Shown piece after piece: positions 53,001 through 62,793 of a DNA stretch of 64,000 bases. Position 1 is the stretch's first letter. Each line of letters opens with the position of its first letter. The stretch spans positions 1,061,501-1,125,500 of the forward strand of contig NZ_FUZU01000002.1 of NCBI RefSeq assembly GCF_900167975.1, read 5' to 3'. This DNA is from Ohtaekwangia koreensis. GTDB lineage: Bacteria > Bacteroidota > Bacteroidia > Cytophagales > Cyclobacteriaceae. Made by a program: the position numbers and the translations under genes. The notes beneath the pieces are model-generated. The model was not told the DNA's origin. It searched no databases and saw only the letters and a program-made list of their open reading frames with translations.

Positions 53001-53484
53001 CTCCTTTAAGAATTTCATCGTTTGATAGTGTAACTTCCTGGTAGCAGCTTCTGCATCGAAAGTTATCGCCTCCGATGACCAAAGTCTTGGCCCAAAGATC
53101 GCCCAGGCGTTGATGCCTGGGAGTGTTGGCAATGGCAATTATACCAACGATGCCTATATCTATCATATCAAGTATATGTCTTTTGAGAGCTTGCGTAAAT
53201 GAAATGCGACCACCATACTCGGTAACAACGCTTAGTCCTAGTATTAATTTACCGAGCGTTTTTCCGGCAATCCATTCTGTTATCGGAAAGTATGCGAACC
53301 ATACAACAGGTATCACGATTCCTTTTATACCACTAACGGCATACCCATCTTCCGTGGGAACGCCATAAGTTGCCATGAACCAGATAATGAAAACCATTAA
53401 TATCGCGTAGTCGATCATCATGGCTACGGATCGTTTTAATAGTTTACGTTCGGTTTGTATTGCCATAGAGATAAAAAAGGACAA
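52951..53484 (-). CDS. RDD family membrane protein with C-terminal zinc ribbon
   Basis: A 177-residue protein. RDD-type membrane domain: helices at about 20-40 and 55-70 and a third near 105-120 (DMIDIGIVGIIAIANT), with a KTLGKLILGLSVV segment between and the family's Arg/Asp residues. The C-terminus carries a zinc ribbon, CRSC (about 140-143) and CPIC (about 164-167). Many such proteins have unknown roles. Its 3' end is duplicated 310 bases downstream on the minus strand. Confidence 0.88.
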   Translation of the reverse strand: MSFFISMAIQTERKLLKRSVAMMIDYAILMVFIIWFMATYGVPTEDGYAVSGIKGIVIPVVWFAYFPITEWIAGKTLGKLILGLSVVTEYGGRISFTQALKRHILDMIDIGIVGIIAIANTPRHQRLGDLWAKTLVIGGDNFRCRSCYQEVTLSNDEILKGEFECPICHAANKTQIM

Positions 53485-53490
53485 GGTTGA

Positions 53491-53530
53491 AGCAAAAAAA
53501 ATGCAGGGCTCTTCGATAAAGAACCCTGCA
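53491..53530 (-). terminator. intrinsic terminator of the DoxX gene
   Basis: On the minus strand the arms TGCAGGG and CCCTGCA (53502-53530) pair, extended by TCTT and AAGA inside, and are followed by a run of T (complement of 53491-53501). It lies between the DoxX and RDD genes. Confidence 0.8.
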
Positions 53531-53558
53531 AATATAAGAGGTAAATTTATAGTCTATA

Positions 53559-53936
53559 TTACCGTATCATTGGCAAATACTTTTCGCGATTTTCGAATAA
53601 CACCCACACGTTAATAAGGAATAACGCAAGTGCTATAGGCAAGCCTGATGGCACAACGAATATATTGGTCAGAAGTATACCGACCATCACCGGGAGAATA
53701 ACAATGGCACCCAGGGCTCTCGTCTTTGGTGGAATAAAGAGTACGCCACCAATAACTTCAATCGCACCTACCAAAGGCATAAGCCAGCTTATCTCCATAA
53801 AAGCTTTCATTAATCTCACCAGGTCTTCTGGCATGTCTTCGGGTACCGGCATGTAGTTGAAGAACTTATTCAGTCCAGCGTTAATAAACATCAGCCCGAA
53901 AAGCAGGCTTATCACAAATAGAATTTTGTTTTTCAT
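53559..53936 (-). CDS. DoxX family membrane protein
   Basis: A 125-residue protein with four helices (about 5-22, 50-72, 78-92, 97-113). The segment LFGLMFINAGLNKFFNYMP followed by LVGAIEVIGGVLFIPPKTRALGAIVILPVMVGI matches the DoxX family. It stands alone, with its own terminator. Confidence 0.87.
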   Translation of the reverse strand: MKNKILFVISLLFGLMFINAGLNKFFNYMPVPEDMPEDLVRLMKAFMEISWLMPLVGAIEVIGGVLFIPPKTRALGAIVILPVMVGILLTNIFVVPSGLPIALALFLINVWVLFENREKYLPMIR

Positions 53937-54230
53937 AGGCTTATTTAGTTTGTCAAATATACATTTCGTTTTTATCTGTTGTCCGAAATAATTCGCATGA
54001 TACTATATTCGTGGTAATGGCGTGATCTATATACTGCAAAAAAATGTTACTACATGTTTTGCGGTCGGCATAGAATAAAGCTATTAAATCTTGTTGTAAA
54101 ATTAGAATGACGTATTAAGATTTTAATCGTCTGGGTCCGCCAGTTTGAGGGGGTATTTGCGACAAATTACTTCCAGCCGAGGGTTATGTGTACGAGCCTA
54201 TATACAAACTGAGAGGAGGTATATTGGGAT

Positions 54231-54782
54231 TTATTTGTAAAACATAGTGGGTGTCAGTGCTTTATTTGAGGCACCGTCTGTTTTTCTAACCCTTGCAATC
54301 GTTCCGGCCAGGTGATTAGTTCGCGAAATCTCGATGGTCAATGTATGGTTACGATCTATGAATATGTCCGCAGGAATGTATACATCAGATTGTGCATTTA
54401 GCATAATGTAGTTTTTGTCGGATGCCGATTTATACTGAGCAATGCCTTCAATCGTTTTGAAATTCTCCGATTCATTCTGGAAGTTTAAGGTATAGTGAAA
54501 GGATGTGGAGTCTATTGTATAGATATCGAGGTTGCATACAAAATTCATACTATCAGTCTGCTGTACACCTACATAATGGCTTTCAGGGTTCGTTAAAAGC
54601 ATCGATTTTTTTATTGCGTGTGAACTATGGCGAAGTATAGTTTTAAGCGTATCAGACATCATCACACTATCAACAAGCGCAAATTTTTCGGAAACTTTGT
54701 TCTTGATTGTTACGACAATATATGCCAGGGTAAAGCAAGTTATACTTACAGCCAGCACGATACCCGTTGTCTTTATATTCAC
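54231..54782 (-). CDS. membrane-anchored protein of unknown function
   Basis: A 183-residue protein with one N-terminal helix (about 7-25) and an extracytoplasmic beta-rich domain (FVCNLDIYTIDSTSFHYTLNFQNE). No recognised motif. It lies 9 bases after the GNAT gene and is co-transcribed with it. Function unknown. Confidence 0.65.
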   Translation of the reverse strand: MNIKTTGIVLAVSITCFTLAYIVVTIKNKVSEKFALVDSVMMSDTLKTILRHSSHAIKKSMLLTNPESHYVGVQQTDSMNFVCNLDIYTIDSTSFHYTLNFQNESENFKTIEGIAQYKSASDKNYIMLNAQSDVYIPADIFIDRNHTLTIEISRTNHLAGTIARVRKTDGASNKALTPTMFYK

Positions 54783-54791
54783 AATTCGTTT

Positions 54792-55286
54792 TTATTTTAT
54801 CAGCTTCTTCTCCATATACACCGCTCCGCTAACGGGGTTAAATCTGTACGCTGGTATTTCATAAAAACCAAATGCACGATAAAGATTCAATGCAGGCGTC
54901 ATAGTAGGCAGCGTATCAAGACGAATATAGTGATAATCTAATTCGCGTGCACGGTCCAGTGCCAGCTCCAATAATTTCTTCCCGATCTTGTATTGCCTAT
55001 AGTCCGGGTGCACATACATGCGTTTAAGTTCTGCTATAGATGTATCTATTTTTCGTACTCCGGCACAGGCAACGGGTAATTCATTTTTATAGGCAAGCAA
55101 CAACGCACCGGTAGGAGCGCTATATTGTTCTTCAATGGTTTCAAGTTCTTTCGCAAAATTCTGAAAGCTCAAGTCAAGGTCAAGCGAATTCGCATATTGA
55201 TGAAAGAGCGCTCGTCCATCGTCAAACTCTTTTTTTGTATTGGCTACGCGAAGCGTAATATCACTATGAAGTAATGATTCTGACAT
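54792..55286 (-). CDS. GNAT family N-acetyltransferase
   Basis: The Met at 55286 gives 164 residues; a longer frame begins at 55322 but adds an unsupported leader. The GNAT fold is visible: the first strand SDITLRVANTK, the acetyl-CoA loop YVHPDYRQYKIGKKLLELALDRA (motif Q/R-x-x-G-x-G/A type, here RQYKIGK) and the DYHYIRLDTLP strand. It transfers an acetyl group from acetyl-CoA; the substrate is unknown. The tandem repeat array begins 56 bases upstream. Confidence 0.9.
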   Translation of the reverse strand: MSESLLHSDITLRVANTKKEFDDGRALFHQYANSLDLDLSFQNFAKELETIEEQYSAPTGALLLAYKNELPVACAGVRKIDTSIAELKRMYVHPDYRQYKIGKKLLELALDRARELDYHYIRLDTLPTMTPALNLYRAFGFYEIPAYRFNPVSGAVYMEKKLIK

Positions 55287-55341
55287 GATCATATATTTGA
55301 TTTTGAGCAAAGGCGATAGCACTGATCTCTAAAGTATAGAT

Positions 55342-56065
55342 GTAAGTCTGCGTCAATCTGTGAACTCTGCGGGAGTATTTCCCCGCTGAACTCGCAGATT
55401 AGCGCAGATAATGCAAAATACATTTATGCTATATATTTAAATGAGAATTAAAGTCTGCGTCAATCTGTGAACTCTGCGGGAGTATTTCCCCGCTGAACTC
55501 GCAGATTAGCGCAGATAATGCAAAATACATTTATGCTATATATTTAAATGAGAATTAAAGTCTGCGTCAATCTGTGAACTCTGCGGGAGTATTTCCCCGC
55601 TGAACTCGCAGATTAACGCAGATAATACAAAATACATTATGCTATAGATTTAATGAAAATTAAAGTCTGCGTCAATCTGTGAAATCTGCGGGAGTATTTT
55701 CCCGCTGAACTCGCAGATTAGCGCAGATAATGCAAAATACATTATGCTATAGATTTAAATGAGAATTAAAGTCTGCGTCAATCTGTGAACTCTGCGGGAG
55801 AAATTTTCTGTTGAACTGGCAGGTTAGCGCAGATAATGCAAAATACATTTATACTATAGATCTAATTAAAATTAAAGTCTGCGTCAATCTGTGAACTCTG
55901 CGGGAGTATTTCCCGCTGAACTCGCAGATTAACGCTGATAATACAAAATACATTATGCTATAGATTTAAATGAGAATTAAAGTCTGCGTCAATCTGTGAA
56001 AATCTGCGGGAGAAATTTTCTGTTGAACTGGCAGGTTAGCGCAGACAACGCAAAATACATTCATG
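55342..56065. repeat. tandem array 1: seven units of 105-107 bases, palindromic
   Basis: Unit starts (GTCTGCG) occur at 55346, 55453, 55560, 55665, 55771, 55877 and 55982. Each unit has a left part (TCTGCGTCAATCTGTGAACT) and a right part whose complement reads TCTGCGCTAATCTGCGAG, so it can fold as a long imperfect hairpin. The units end in a TATGCTATAGATTTAAATGA-like tail. Within-unit differences grow along the array. It lies between the MarR gene stop and the GNAT gene start, without a gene. Confidence 0.92.
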
Positions 56066-56497
56066 CTATTTGTTTTTCGTGAGTAATGTTTTAACACTGT
56101 TCAGAAGTTTAACAAGTTCAATTTGATCGTTGTTGCCCAAGTGTTGAATCAGCGCTGCGACTGAGTCGTTGGAGCGTTTATTAAATTCGGTATACATTTG
56201 CTTCCCTTTCTCTGACAACTCGAGTGAAAAAATCCGCTTGTCTTCCCTGGACTGCTTTTTCAGAAGTATCTTTTGCTTTACCAGTTTAGCAATGAGTCTG
56301 CTCAGGTATCCTTCGTCCATCTGGAGAAGCGCTTTTAATTGCCTTGCTGTTATACCAGGGTTGTTGCTCGCTTCATGCATTACGCGCACTTCTGTAAGCG
56401 AATAATTACTTTCCAATATGTGGTTATTGGTAACCCCTATAACAGAAGTATAAAACCGATTGAATTCCCGGATCTTTTCAACAACTTCTTTTGCCAT
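56066..56497 (-). CDS. MarR family transcriptional regulator
   Basis: A 143-residue MarR protein. The winged helix is at about 35-100: VRVMHEASNNPGITARQLKALLQMDEGYLSRLIAKLVKQ and the wing REDKRIFSLELSEKGKQM. It is a typical length. Its stop codon abuts the repeat array. It is divergent from the gene at 56.7 kb. Confidence 0.93.
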   Translation of the reverse strand: MAKEVVEKIREFNRFYTSVIGVTNNHILESNYSLTEVRVMHEASNNPGITARQLKALLQMDEGYLSRLIAKLVKQKILLKKQSREDKRIFSLELSEKGKQMYTEFNKRSNDSVAALIQHLGNNDQIELVKLLNSVKTLLTKNK

Positions 56498-56675
56498 GAA
56501 AGCAAAGATAGTTTGTAATACTTGCTTCAGGCAAGTATTTATGACAAATGTTTTTAGAAATTTTTCACAGATTGCAGTCTGGTCGTTTACAAAATTTAAT
56601 TTCGTTTGCTGTCGATGTGCTTATACCCTAATGGACGTATGAAAGATCGATCAAATTGTTTTTCAGTAGGAGATT

Positions 56676-57650
56676 ATGAGTACTTTCGTGCTCATGATGA
56701 ATAAGGGGTTGAGTGTTTTGGTATATAGTATAGCTGTGGTACTGATGGTGTCCTGCAAAACAGCCGGTATAATTTCAGCCACTCAATTTAATCTTCATCA
56801 GGATTACTGTGCTCCAACTTCTGTAAATAGTTATAGCGCTTCCAATTTTCCGGTGGCCAATACAGATTCGCTCCTTGCACAAGACACGTTGTTGAAGCAG
56901 TATTTTTCCACGCATTTTATTTTAATGGCGAACGGCACCGGTACGCTAAAGCTCCTATACGGGGCGATGGATTGCAAGCGCGATACATCCTTACGCGGAC
57001 GCATTCGGATGGTTGAAATTAAAAATGAAATACAACAACGGATCACGTTGTTCCGAACGGAGCTCGATGGTGTAGCAGCAGAACTGGATTGTCAGGGAGA
57101 GCGGTGTGACCAGCTTGCATCATACCTGGATGATCTGAATAGAAAACGGAATACGCGGCTTACCATCGGTTCAATCATATTGGGATCTGTTACAACGGTA
57201 GCTATTGTGGTGGCTCATAATGGTAATGCGCAAAATACAATTAGCATTGCCGGTGGCTTGCTTACGGCTGGTCTGGGCGCCACAACCATTAACCCTGCGG
57301 GAAAGAAAGTCAACTATGAACATACCAGAAATTTACTGGAGGATATTTGGTTTACACCTCAACACTCAAGGGTATATCCGCCTTCGGTATGGTATATATT
57401 AACGAACCGGAATTTCACGAACAACAAGGATGTAACCTTAGTCGAAAGTATTAAAAAGCGTTGGACTGAATTTCAATTCAACAATCATGTCGACAGCGCA
57501 AAAGTAAAGTTGTTGTTTCATGGCGGTGGTATATATACTGCCGATGATTTGCATACCCGAAGCAACATGCTCAATCAGCTTCAGTCCACGATACGTTCTG
57601 TTAACCAGGATCTGCAAGGTTTACTGTTGGCGATGGACCATAATCTTTAA
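56676..57650 (+). CDS. exported lipoprotein-like protein of unknown function
   Basis: A 324-residue protein with a lipobox-like signal (VLMVSC, Cys near 27). A second Met at residues 7 or 8 gives a shorter leader. A charged helical region (about 105-160, EIKNEIQQRITLFRTELDGVAAEL) precedes two hydrophobic helices at about 163-200 (LTIGSIILGSVTTVAIVVAHNG; ISIAGGLLTAGLGATTI) and a C-terminal domain with a coiled coil. The unusual combination of a lipid anchor and two interior helices is real in the sequence. Family and role unknown. Confidence 0.7.
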   Translation: MSTFVLMMNKGLSVLVYSIAVVLMVSCKTAGIISATQFNLHQDYCAPTSVNSYSASNFPVANTDSLLAQDTLLKQYFSTHFILMANGTGTLKLLYGAMDCKRDTSLRGRIRMVEIKNEIQQRITLFRTELDGVAAELDCQGERCDQLASYLDDLNRKRNTRLTIGSIILGSVTTVAIVVAHNGNAQNTISIAGGLLTAGLGATTINPAGKKVNYEHTRNLLEDIWFTPQHSRVYPPSVWYILTNRNFTNNKDVTLVESIKKRWTEFQFNNHVDSAKVKLLFHGGGIYTADDLHTRSNMLNQLQSTIRSVNQDLQGLLLAMDHNL

Positions 57651-57680
57651 ACAGAATCTTTAGTATGTATGCTATATTTT

Positions 57681-60600
57681 TTACTCGCCCTTAAGCGGAA
57701 AGGTTATTATAAAGGTGGTTCCTTTGTCAGGTATACTATCGGCAGTAATAGTTCCGCCCATTACTTCTACCTGCGTTTTTACAAGGTATAACCCGAATCC
57801 TTTACCAGCAGTGTTAGCATGAAAACGTTGATAGAGATTGAAAATCTTGTCGCGCGCATATTGCATATCGATTCCGATGCCGTTATCCGATACCGTAATA
57901 CGTACTTTGTCATCCTGTATCAAACACTTACAACGGATCAGCAACGGGCGCCTGGTACTTCTATATTTAAGGGCGTTATGAATGAGGTTGTAAAATATAC
58001 TATATGCATACGGTTTTAGTCCGTAGATTAAAGCATCATCAATGCCTTCGTGTTGTACAGTAGCGGATGCTGCTGCTATATCTTCTTTCAGTGTATCGAG
58101 TGCCAGGTCAAACTGTTCGTGCAGACTCACCAGTTCAAAAGGTATACCGGCTCCCTTACGGATGGTAAGCACTTGGTTCAGGTCGTTGATTACATCATCC
58201 AGGTTGGAGACACTGGTCTTTAAGTATTCTGTTATCTGTTCCTGATTGTCGGTGTCCATCAAATGGATCAATCCTTTGATCCGGGCGAGTGGTCCGCGAA
58301 TGTTATGCGCAGTGATAAATGTAAATTGCTCAAGCTGCGTGTTTTGATCTACCAGTTCTTTATTTAATTTTTGCAGGTCCAGTGTACGCTCTACCACACG
58401 CTCTTCCAACGAGTTTCGAATTTGCAGCAGCTCCTGGTTACGAAAGTCAATGGATTCGGACTGTGTTTTCAATTCTTCATTCTGCATGAGAATCTCTTCA
58501 TTCTGAGCAGCGACTTCTTCATTCCGTAATTGGAGTTCACGGGTGCGTTGATGGACGATGTTTTCTAACGTGGCGGCCTCGCGTTTTAATTTCGTTACAC
58601 GCAGGTAATATATAGCATACGCGATCCCGGTTGCCAGGAAGACAAGTATTCCGATGAAGGCAGGTGTTTTCCAGAAGGGGCCTTTCACCACTATATATAT
58701 ACGTAAGCCGTCTTCTTCCCACTCCCCAAAGGAGTTGCTTGACTTTACGCGCAGTATATATTCTCCGGGAGGTATATTCGTAAAGGTGATGTCGTTACGG
58801 TTCCCGAGCATTGCCCAGTCGTCCATGAAGTCTTCCAGTATAAATTTGTATTGTGTGCGGCTTGGTGAAGTAAACCCAAGGCCGATTACTTCAAAACCAA
58901 AGTTGCGTTCGCTCCATGAAAGTACAAGCCGTGTATCATTGAGTACCTGCCGTACCGATTGTCCGCTGGCAAGTATATCTACACGTTGACTATTGATAAA
59001 CAGACCGGTTACAATAGTTTGAGGCAATGGATAAGCAATAGACAGCGCTTCCTCAGGCTCAAAAAATGTTAGCCCATTGATGCCCCCGAAGTACATTTTG
59101 CCGGAAGGTGATTTATAGAATGCACGCGTGTTGAATTCATCTCCCTGTAAACCATCATGGCGGAAGAAGTTTCGGATGGCTCGGCCTTTTGCTTTGTCAA
59201 ATATACTCAAGCCACGATTCGTGCTCAGCCAAAAGTGGCCTTTGTCATCTTCCAGTATACCATATACTACATTGTTGGGTAATCCATCCTTTTCGTCAAA
59301 ATGTTGAAATGTTTCATCCTCTGCATTGAAGCGAACCAGACCTGCGCCCCAGGTACCAATCCAGAGCGTGCCTTCCTTATCTTCATAAAAACATTTCGGC
59401 CATACCTTCGGAAAACTCGATGCCACGTCAGGATTCTTGTTATATACCCGATAAGGCGATGATGTCTGTGATTGAAACAGTTGTATATCGGCCTGTTGCT
59501 CTATCCAGTATATATCTTTTATCTTTTTAACAAGCATCGTACCTCTTGCAACGGTAGTTAACAGGTTTCTCGCTTGATCCCAATGAATCACTCCGGCTTT
59601 GGTAGCAAGAAGCAAAGCGTTGTCATTCTGGACCTCACAATCGTAAATATATATATCCGGGGTGTTCAATGCAGCAGCAGGGCTGGGTAGAATTTTTTTT
59701 CCATCGAACCGCATTAGCCCATGCGTGGTGCATAGCCAGATGTTGTTATTATGATCTCCTACAATTTTGTTGATCTGAACTTGCTCTTTCTGGACGGAGG
59801 GTATCCGGTAATGTGCCGTAATATTCTGATTCAGATTAATAACATCGAGTCCTTCCAGCGTTGCTACATAAAGGTGTATATCATCAGGAGTATAAATCGA
59901 CTTTACAAATTGATTTGACAAGCTGACGGGTGTACCGGGAAATTTACCTATATACTTGAAGATAGACAGGAGCGGGTTGTATTTGGCGAGGCCCATACCG
60001 TTGCTGCCAATCCAGACCACGCCATCTCGCGATTCGTACGCACACGACAGATAGTCTGGTATGCCATTCGGATTGTCAGGTAGAGGTGAAAGTGTTTTTC
60101 GGTGCTGAAAAGTTGAGTCGAAAATATCAATATTGCCATGCAATACCCATACGTCTCCATTTGTGCGCTGCATGGTTCGCTGTTTATATCGCTCAAAAGA
60201 ACTGGATGGTGAAAGCGCGGCAAGCGGTTCAATGCTATGTGACCGAGCGTCATATTGATATATACTATCGCGACTTTGTAAATAGTACTTTCCGGTTGAT
60301 TTTTGGTAACTGCCTTGCAGGGATTCATCGTGGTGCATTACGTGCTTCCATTCTGCTTGTTTACTGATGCGTATATATACATCATGTTCGTTCATGACAA
60401 CCTGTGAAGAGTCTGCAGCGATATAAATGGAAAAGAGATTTTGATTCTTTAACCCGGAGAACGATTTGTCATTGGTGAACGCTCCGGTTGTAACGTTGAA
60501 GCGGAGCATCCCGAGCTGTGTGCAAAGCAAAGCTTCATCGGCAGAGACCGGAATGAATTCACGAACGATATAGCGTTGCGTTTTATCATTTCCCACATGT

Positions 60601-60995
60601 ATAGTGTGATTTACGAAGTCATTCTTTTCAGGTCTATAACGGCTTAGCGAGCCGACTGAAAAGACCCACAGTTGCTGGTGTTGATCAAGGAATAGTTTTT
60701 CGACATTATTTTGCAGGAGCGAATTGCTGTCACCAGCTACCGTACGATACGTATAGAACGACTTGCCATCGTAACGGTTAAGGCCATCCAATGTTGATAC
60801 CCACAGGTATCCGAACTTGTCTTGTGTAATGGAAGTTATAGCAGACTGCGAGAGGCCATCATCAACGGTGATAGATTCGAATCGAAATTCATGTTGTCCG
60901 AAACCACGCGTACATACCAGGAGCATAGCTATCGTGAGAACTCTCGATAGTATCCTTAAACGGTTCAGAAAATCTGACATGCGTTTAATCATCAT
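57681..60995 (-). CDS. two-component regulator propeller sensor histidine kinase
   Basis: A 1104-residue sensor. After a signal peptide (about 12-34) come many propeller blades (YLWVSTLDGLNRYDGKSF; TLWIGTWGAGLVRFN; HFWLSTNRGLSIFD) up to about residue 650. A Y_Y_Y domain (FGFEVIGLGFTSPSRTQYKFILEDFMDDW, then FTNIPPGEYILRVKSSN) follows, then a transmembrane helix near 785-805, a coiled coil, a HisKA box (TAHNIRGPLARIKG) and a HATPase domain (N box FYNLIHNALKYRS, G1 SDNGIGID, G2 GKGFGLYLVKTQ). There is no receiver or DNA-binding domain. Kinases of this type sense surface nutrients; the partner regulator is not adjacent. Confidence 0.95.
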   Translation of the reverse strand: MMIKRMSDFLNRLRILSRVLTIAMLLVCTRGFGQHEFRFESITVDDGLSQSAITSITQDKFGYLWVSTLDGLNRYDGKSFYTYRTVAGDSNSLLQNNVEKLFLDQHQQLWVFSVGSLSRYRPEKNDFVNHTIHVGNDKTQRYIVREFIPVSADEALLCTQLGMLRFNVTTGAFTNDKSFSGLKNQNLFSIYIAADSSQVVMNEHDVYIRISKQAEWKHVMHHDESLQGSYQKSTGKYYLQSRDSIYQYDARSHSIEPLAALSPSSSFERYKQRTMQRTNGDVWVLHGNIDIFDSTFQHRKTLSPLPDNPNGIPDYLSCAYESRDGVVWIGSNGMGLAKYNPLLSIFKYIGKFPGTPVSLSNQFVKSIYTPDDIHLYVATLEGLDVINLNQNITAHYRIPSVQKEQVQINKIVGDHNNNIWLCTTHGLMRFDGKKILPSPAAALNTPDIYIYDCEVQNDNALLLATKAGVIHWDQARNLLTTVARGTMLVKKIKDIYWIEQQADIQLFQSQTSSPYRVYNKNPDVASSFPKVWPKCFYEDKEGTLWIGTWGAGLVRFNAEDETFQHFDEKDGLPNNVVYGILEDDKGHFWLSTNRGLSIFDKAKGRAIRNFFRHDGLQGDEFNTRAFYKSPSGKMYFGGINGLTFFEPEEALSIAYPLPQTIVTGLFINSQRVDILASGQSVRQVLNDTRLVLSWSERNFGFEVIGLGFTSPSRTQYKFILEDFMDDWAMLGNRNDITFTNIPPGEYILRVKSSNSFGEWEEDGLRIYIVVKGPFWKTPAFIGILVFLATGIAYAIYYLRVTKLKREAATLENIVHQRTRELQLRNEEVAAQNEEILMQNEELKTQSESIDFRNQELLQIRNSLEERVVERTLDLQKLNKELVDQNTQLEQFTFITAHNIRGPLARIKGLIHLMDTDNQEQITEYLKTSVSNLDDVINDLNQVLTIRKGAGIPFELVSLHEQFDLALDTLKEDIAAASATVQHEGIDDALIYGLKPYAYSIFYNLIHNALKYRSTRRPLLIRCKCLIQDDKVRITVSDNGIGIDMQYARDKIFNLYQRFHANTAGKGFGLYLVKTQVEVMGGTITADSIPDKGTTFIITFPLKGE

Positions 60996-61510
60996 GGTTA
61001 GGAAATATAAAGTAAATATATGCTTCTATTTTATCACGTTTCTGATAGTACAGCCTATTATTCCATAGAAGTTACAGAAATTTCATGCTAACTCCCTGGT
61101 ATAAGTCGCTTGTATTCCCGTGAACTATACTGGCTATATCCTCGCAATTCAGCCTTTGCGAATGTTACAGTATGAGCAAGGCGGCCATCATCGTGCCAGA
61201 GGGTTGATGTGAATAGTTTCTGATAAATATCCCGCTTTCTTTGCATAGAACCTGTATTGGAATGCGATCACAATATCGCATTCCAGATTCTGTACAGTAA
61301 AGTGCAATTTTGGGCCTGCATGATTAGCTGTATTTCATTCTGCCCAAGGCCCGTAAATGCATGATCTGATTGTGATGTTATGAAGCAGAATACGTTATGA
61401 CATCATAATTTATCGGTCATAGATTTCAGCGAGGTGTTTCCATTGTGTCTTCACGTTGTTCAGCAGAACATTACTGTATGCTTAAGATCAAACGAGCGCG
61501 CAGGTATATA
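60996..61510. other. 515-base spacer with one long hairpin
   Basis: No gene or repeat apart from an 11-base perfect inverted repeat at 61258-61285. It contains the promoter of the propeller kinase and the 3' end region of the membrane protein gene at 61511. Confidence 0.5.
61258..61285. other. perfect 11-base inverted repeat
   Basis: TGGAATGCGAT (61258-61268) and ATCGCATTCCA (61275-61285) with a CACAAT centre. No T-run follows on either strand, so it may be an operator or RNA hairpin rather than a terminator. Confidence 0.45.
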
Positions 61511-62179
61511 TCAGCGGTCGGCAGTCTTTACTTCAATCTTATAGCGCTTACTCCACGTAATGATGAGTGGCAGAAGTATAGCAGTAGGCAGGAGCCAGAC
61601 CAGTACCGGAGGCAATTCAACCGGAGCATATTTTGCGTTCACCACCAGGAAGGCAGTGATCGCTGCTATATATGCACCGGTAAGACGCTGCAAATGTACC
61701 AGTAGCCAATAGTTCTTTACGCGCGCTTTGCCGCGGTAATTTTCAATGTCCGTTTTAGTGAAGCGTAGAGCGAGTACACCAAAGATCAACAGCACGATTC
61801 CGAAGTTGTTTTGATTCACCAAATGAATAACGCCTGTCACTATAAATAGAACGGCCGTGATCAGCATGCCTATTGTTATAGCCCAATCTAAAAGCAATGG
61901 TTGTTGATTAACGCCTAACATTTTAAGGTATATATAGCGGTTGCCGGTGCCCACCAGGTAAATGGTAAAGACGCCTACAATAAACAAGAAGTAACTGGGG
62001 TGAAGCACCGAAAGCACCAGGGAAGATACACCAGCGATCAACATACCATAAGTAAAAATCTTGCCGACAAGTTTATGGTTCTTGTCACCTTTCTTTCGTA
62101 CCAGGTTGATTGTTCCGGTAATAAGTCCGGCTGTGCCGCCAGCAATGTGCAGCATTAGGAATAATTGAAACAAGTTCAT
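61511..62179 (-). CDS. multi-helix membrane protein (DUF2306-like)
   Basis: The Met at 62179 gives 222 residues; the longer frame to 62299 runs into the repeat array and has no coding character there. Six to seven helices are visible (about 4-24, 38-60, 67-83, 98-118, 122-140, 165-183, 192-210). The start MNLFQLFLMLHIAGGTAGLITGTINLVRKKGDKNHKLVGKIF resembles DUF2306-like heme- or quinone-associated proteins with histidines near membrane helices (H11, H35). Function unknown. Confidence 0.78.
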   Translation of the reverse strand: MNLFQLFLMLHIAGGTAGLITGTINLVRKKGDKNHKLVGKIFTYGMLIAGVSSLVLSVLHPSYFLFIVGVFTIYLVGTGNRYIYLKMLGVNQQPLLLDWAITIGMLITAVLFIVTGVIHLVNQNNFGIVLLIFGVLALRFTKTDIENYRGKARVKNYWLLVHLQRLTGAYIAAITAFLVVNAKYAPVELPPVLVWLLPTAILLPLIITWSKRYKIEVKTADR

Positions 62180-62223
62180 GAGGTTGGGTTTAGGGCAAGG
62201 GTTAGGAGTAAAACTTTTTAAGT

Positions 62224-62745
62224 TAAAGTCTACGCTAATCTGTGAAATCTGCGGGGAGAAATTTCCCACTGAACTCACAGATGAGTGCAGATAATGCAAA
62301 ATACATTCAGGCTATAGATCAACTAAAATTAAAGTCTGCGTTAATCTGTGAAATCTGCGGGAGAAAATTTCCTGCTGAACTCGTAGATGAACGCAGATAA
62401 TGCAAAATACATTCAGGCTATAGATCAACTAAAATTAAAGTCTGCGTTAATCTGTGAAATCTGCGGGAGAAAATTTCCTGCTGAACTCGTAGATGAACGC
62501 AGATAATGCAAAATACATTCAGCTATAGATCAACTAAAATTAAAGTCTGCGTTAATCTGTGAAATCTGCGGGAGAAAATTTCCTGCTGAACTCGTAGATG
62601 AACGCAGATAATGCAAAATACATTCAGGCTATAGATCAACTAAAATTAAAGTCTGCGTTAATCTGTGAAATCTGCGGGAGAAAATTTTCCACTGAACTCG
62701 CAGATGAACGCAGATAATGCAAAATACATTCAGGCTATAAATCAA
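62224..62745. repeat. tandem array 2: five units of 105-106 bases
   Basis: Unit starts (GTCTACG or GTCTGCG) at 62228, 62334, 62440, 62545 and 62651. The same family as array 1, here with GTTAATCTGTGAAATCTGCG left parts and CAGGCTATAGATCAACTAAA tails. Units 2-4 are nearly identical, so they expanded recently. It lies between genes, 45 bases upstream of the membrane protein start and 49 bases from the stop of the next gene. Confidence 0.92.
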
Positions 62746-62793
62746 ACGAAAATAACCCAATTTAGCCTTTCACCAAACCAAATACGACATCAA

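Noticed and set aside
55342-56065. CRISPR array
   Set aside because: Units are continuous 105-107-base repeats with no unique spacers and no cas genes; the same unit recurs at 62.2 kb.
62180-62299. N-terminal extension of the DUF2306-like protein
   Set aside because: The extra 40 codons run through the tandem repeat array; the Met at 62179 begins directly at the first membrane helix.
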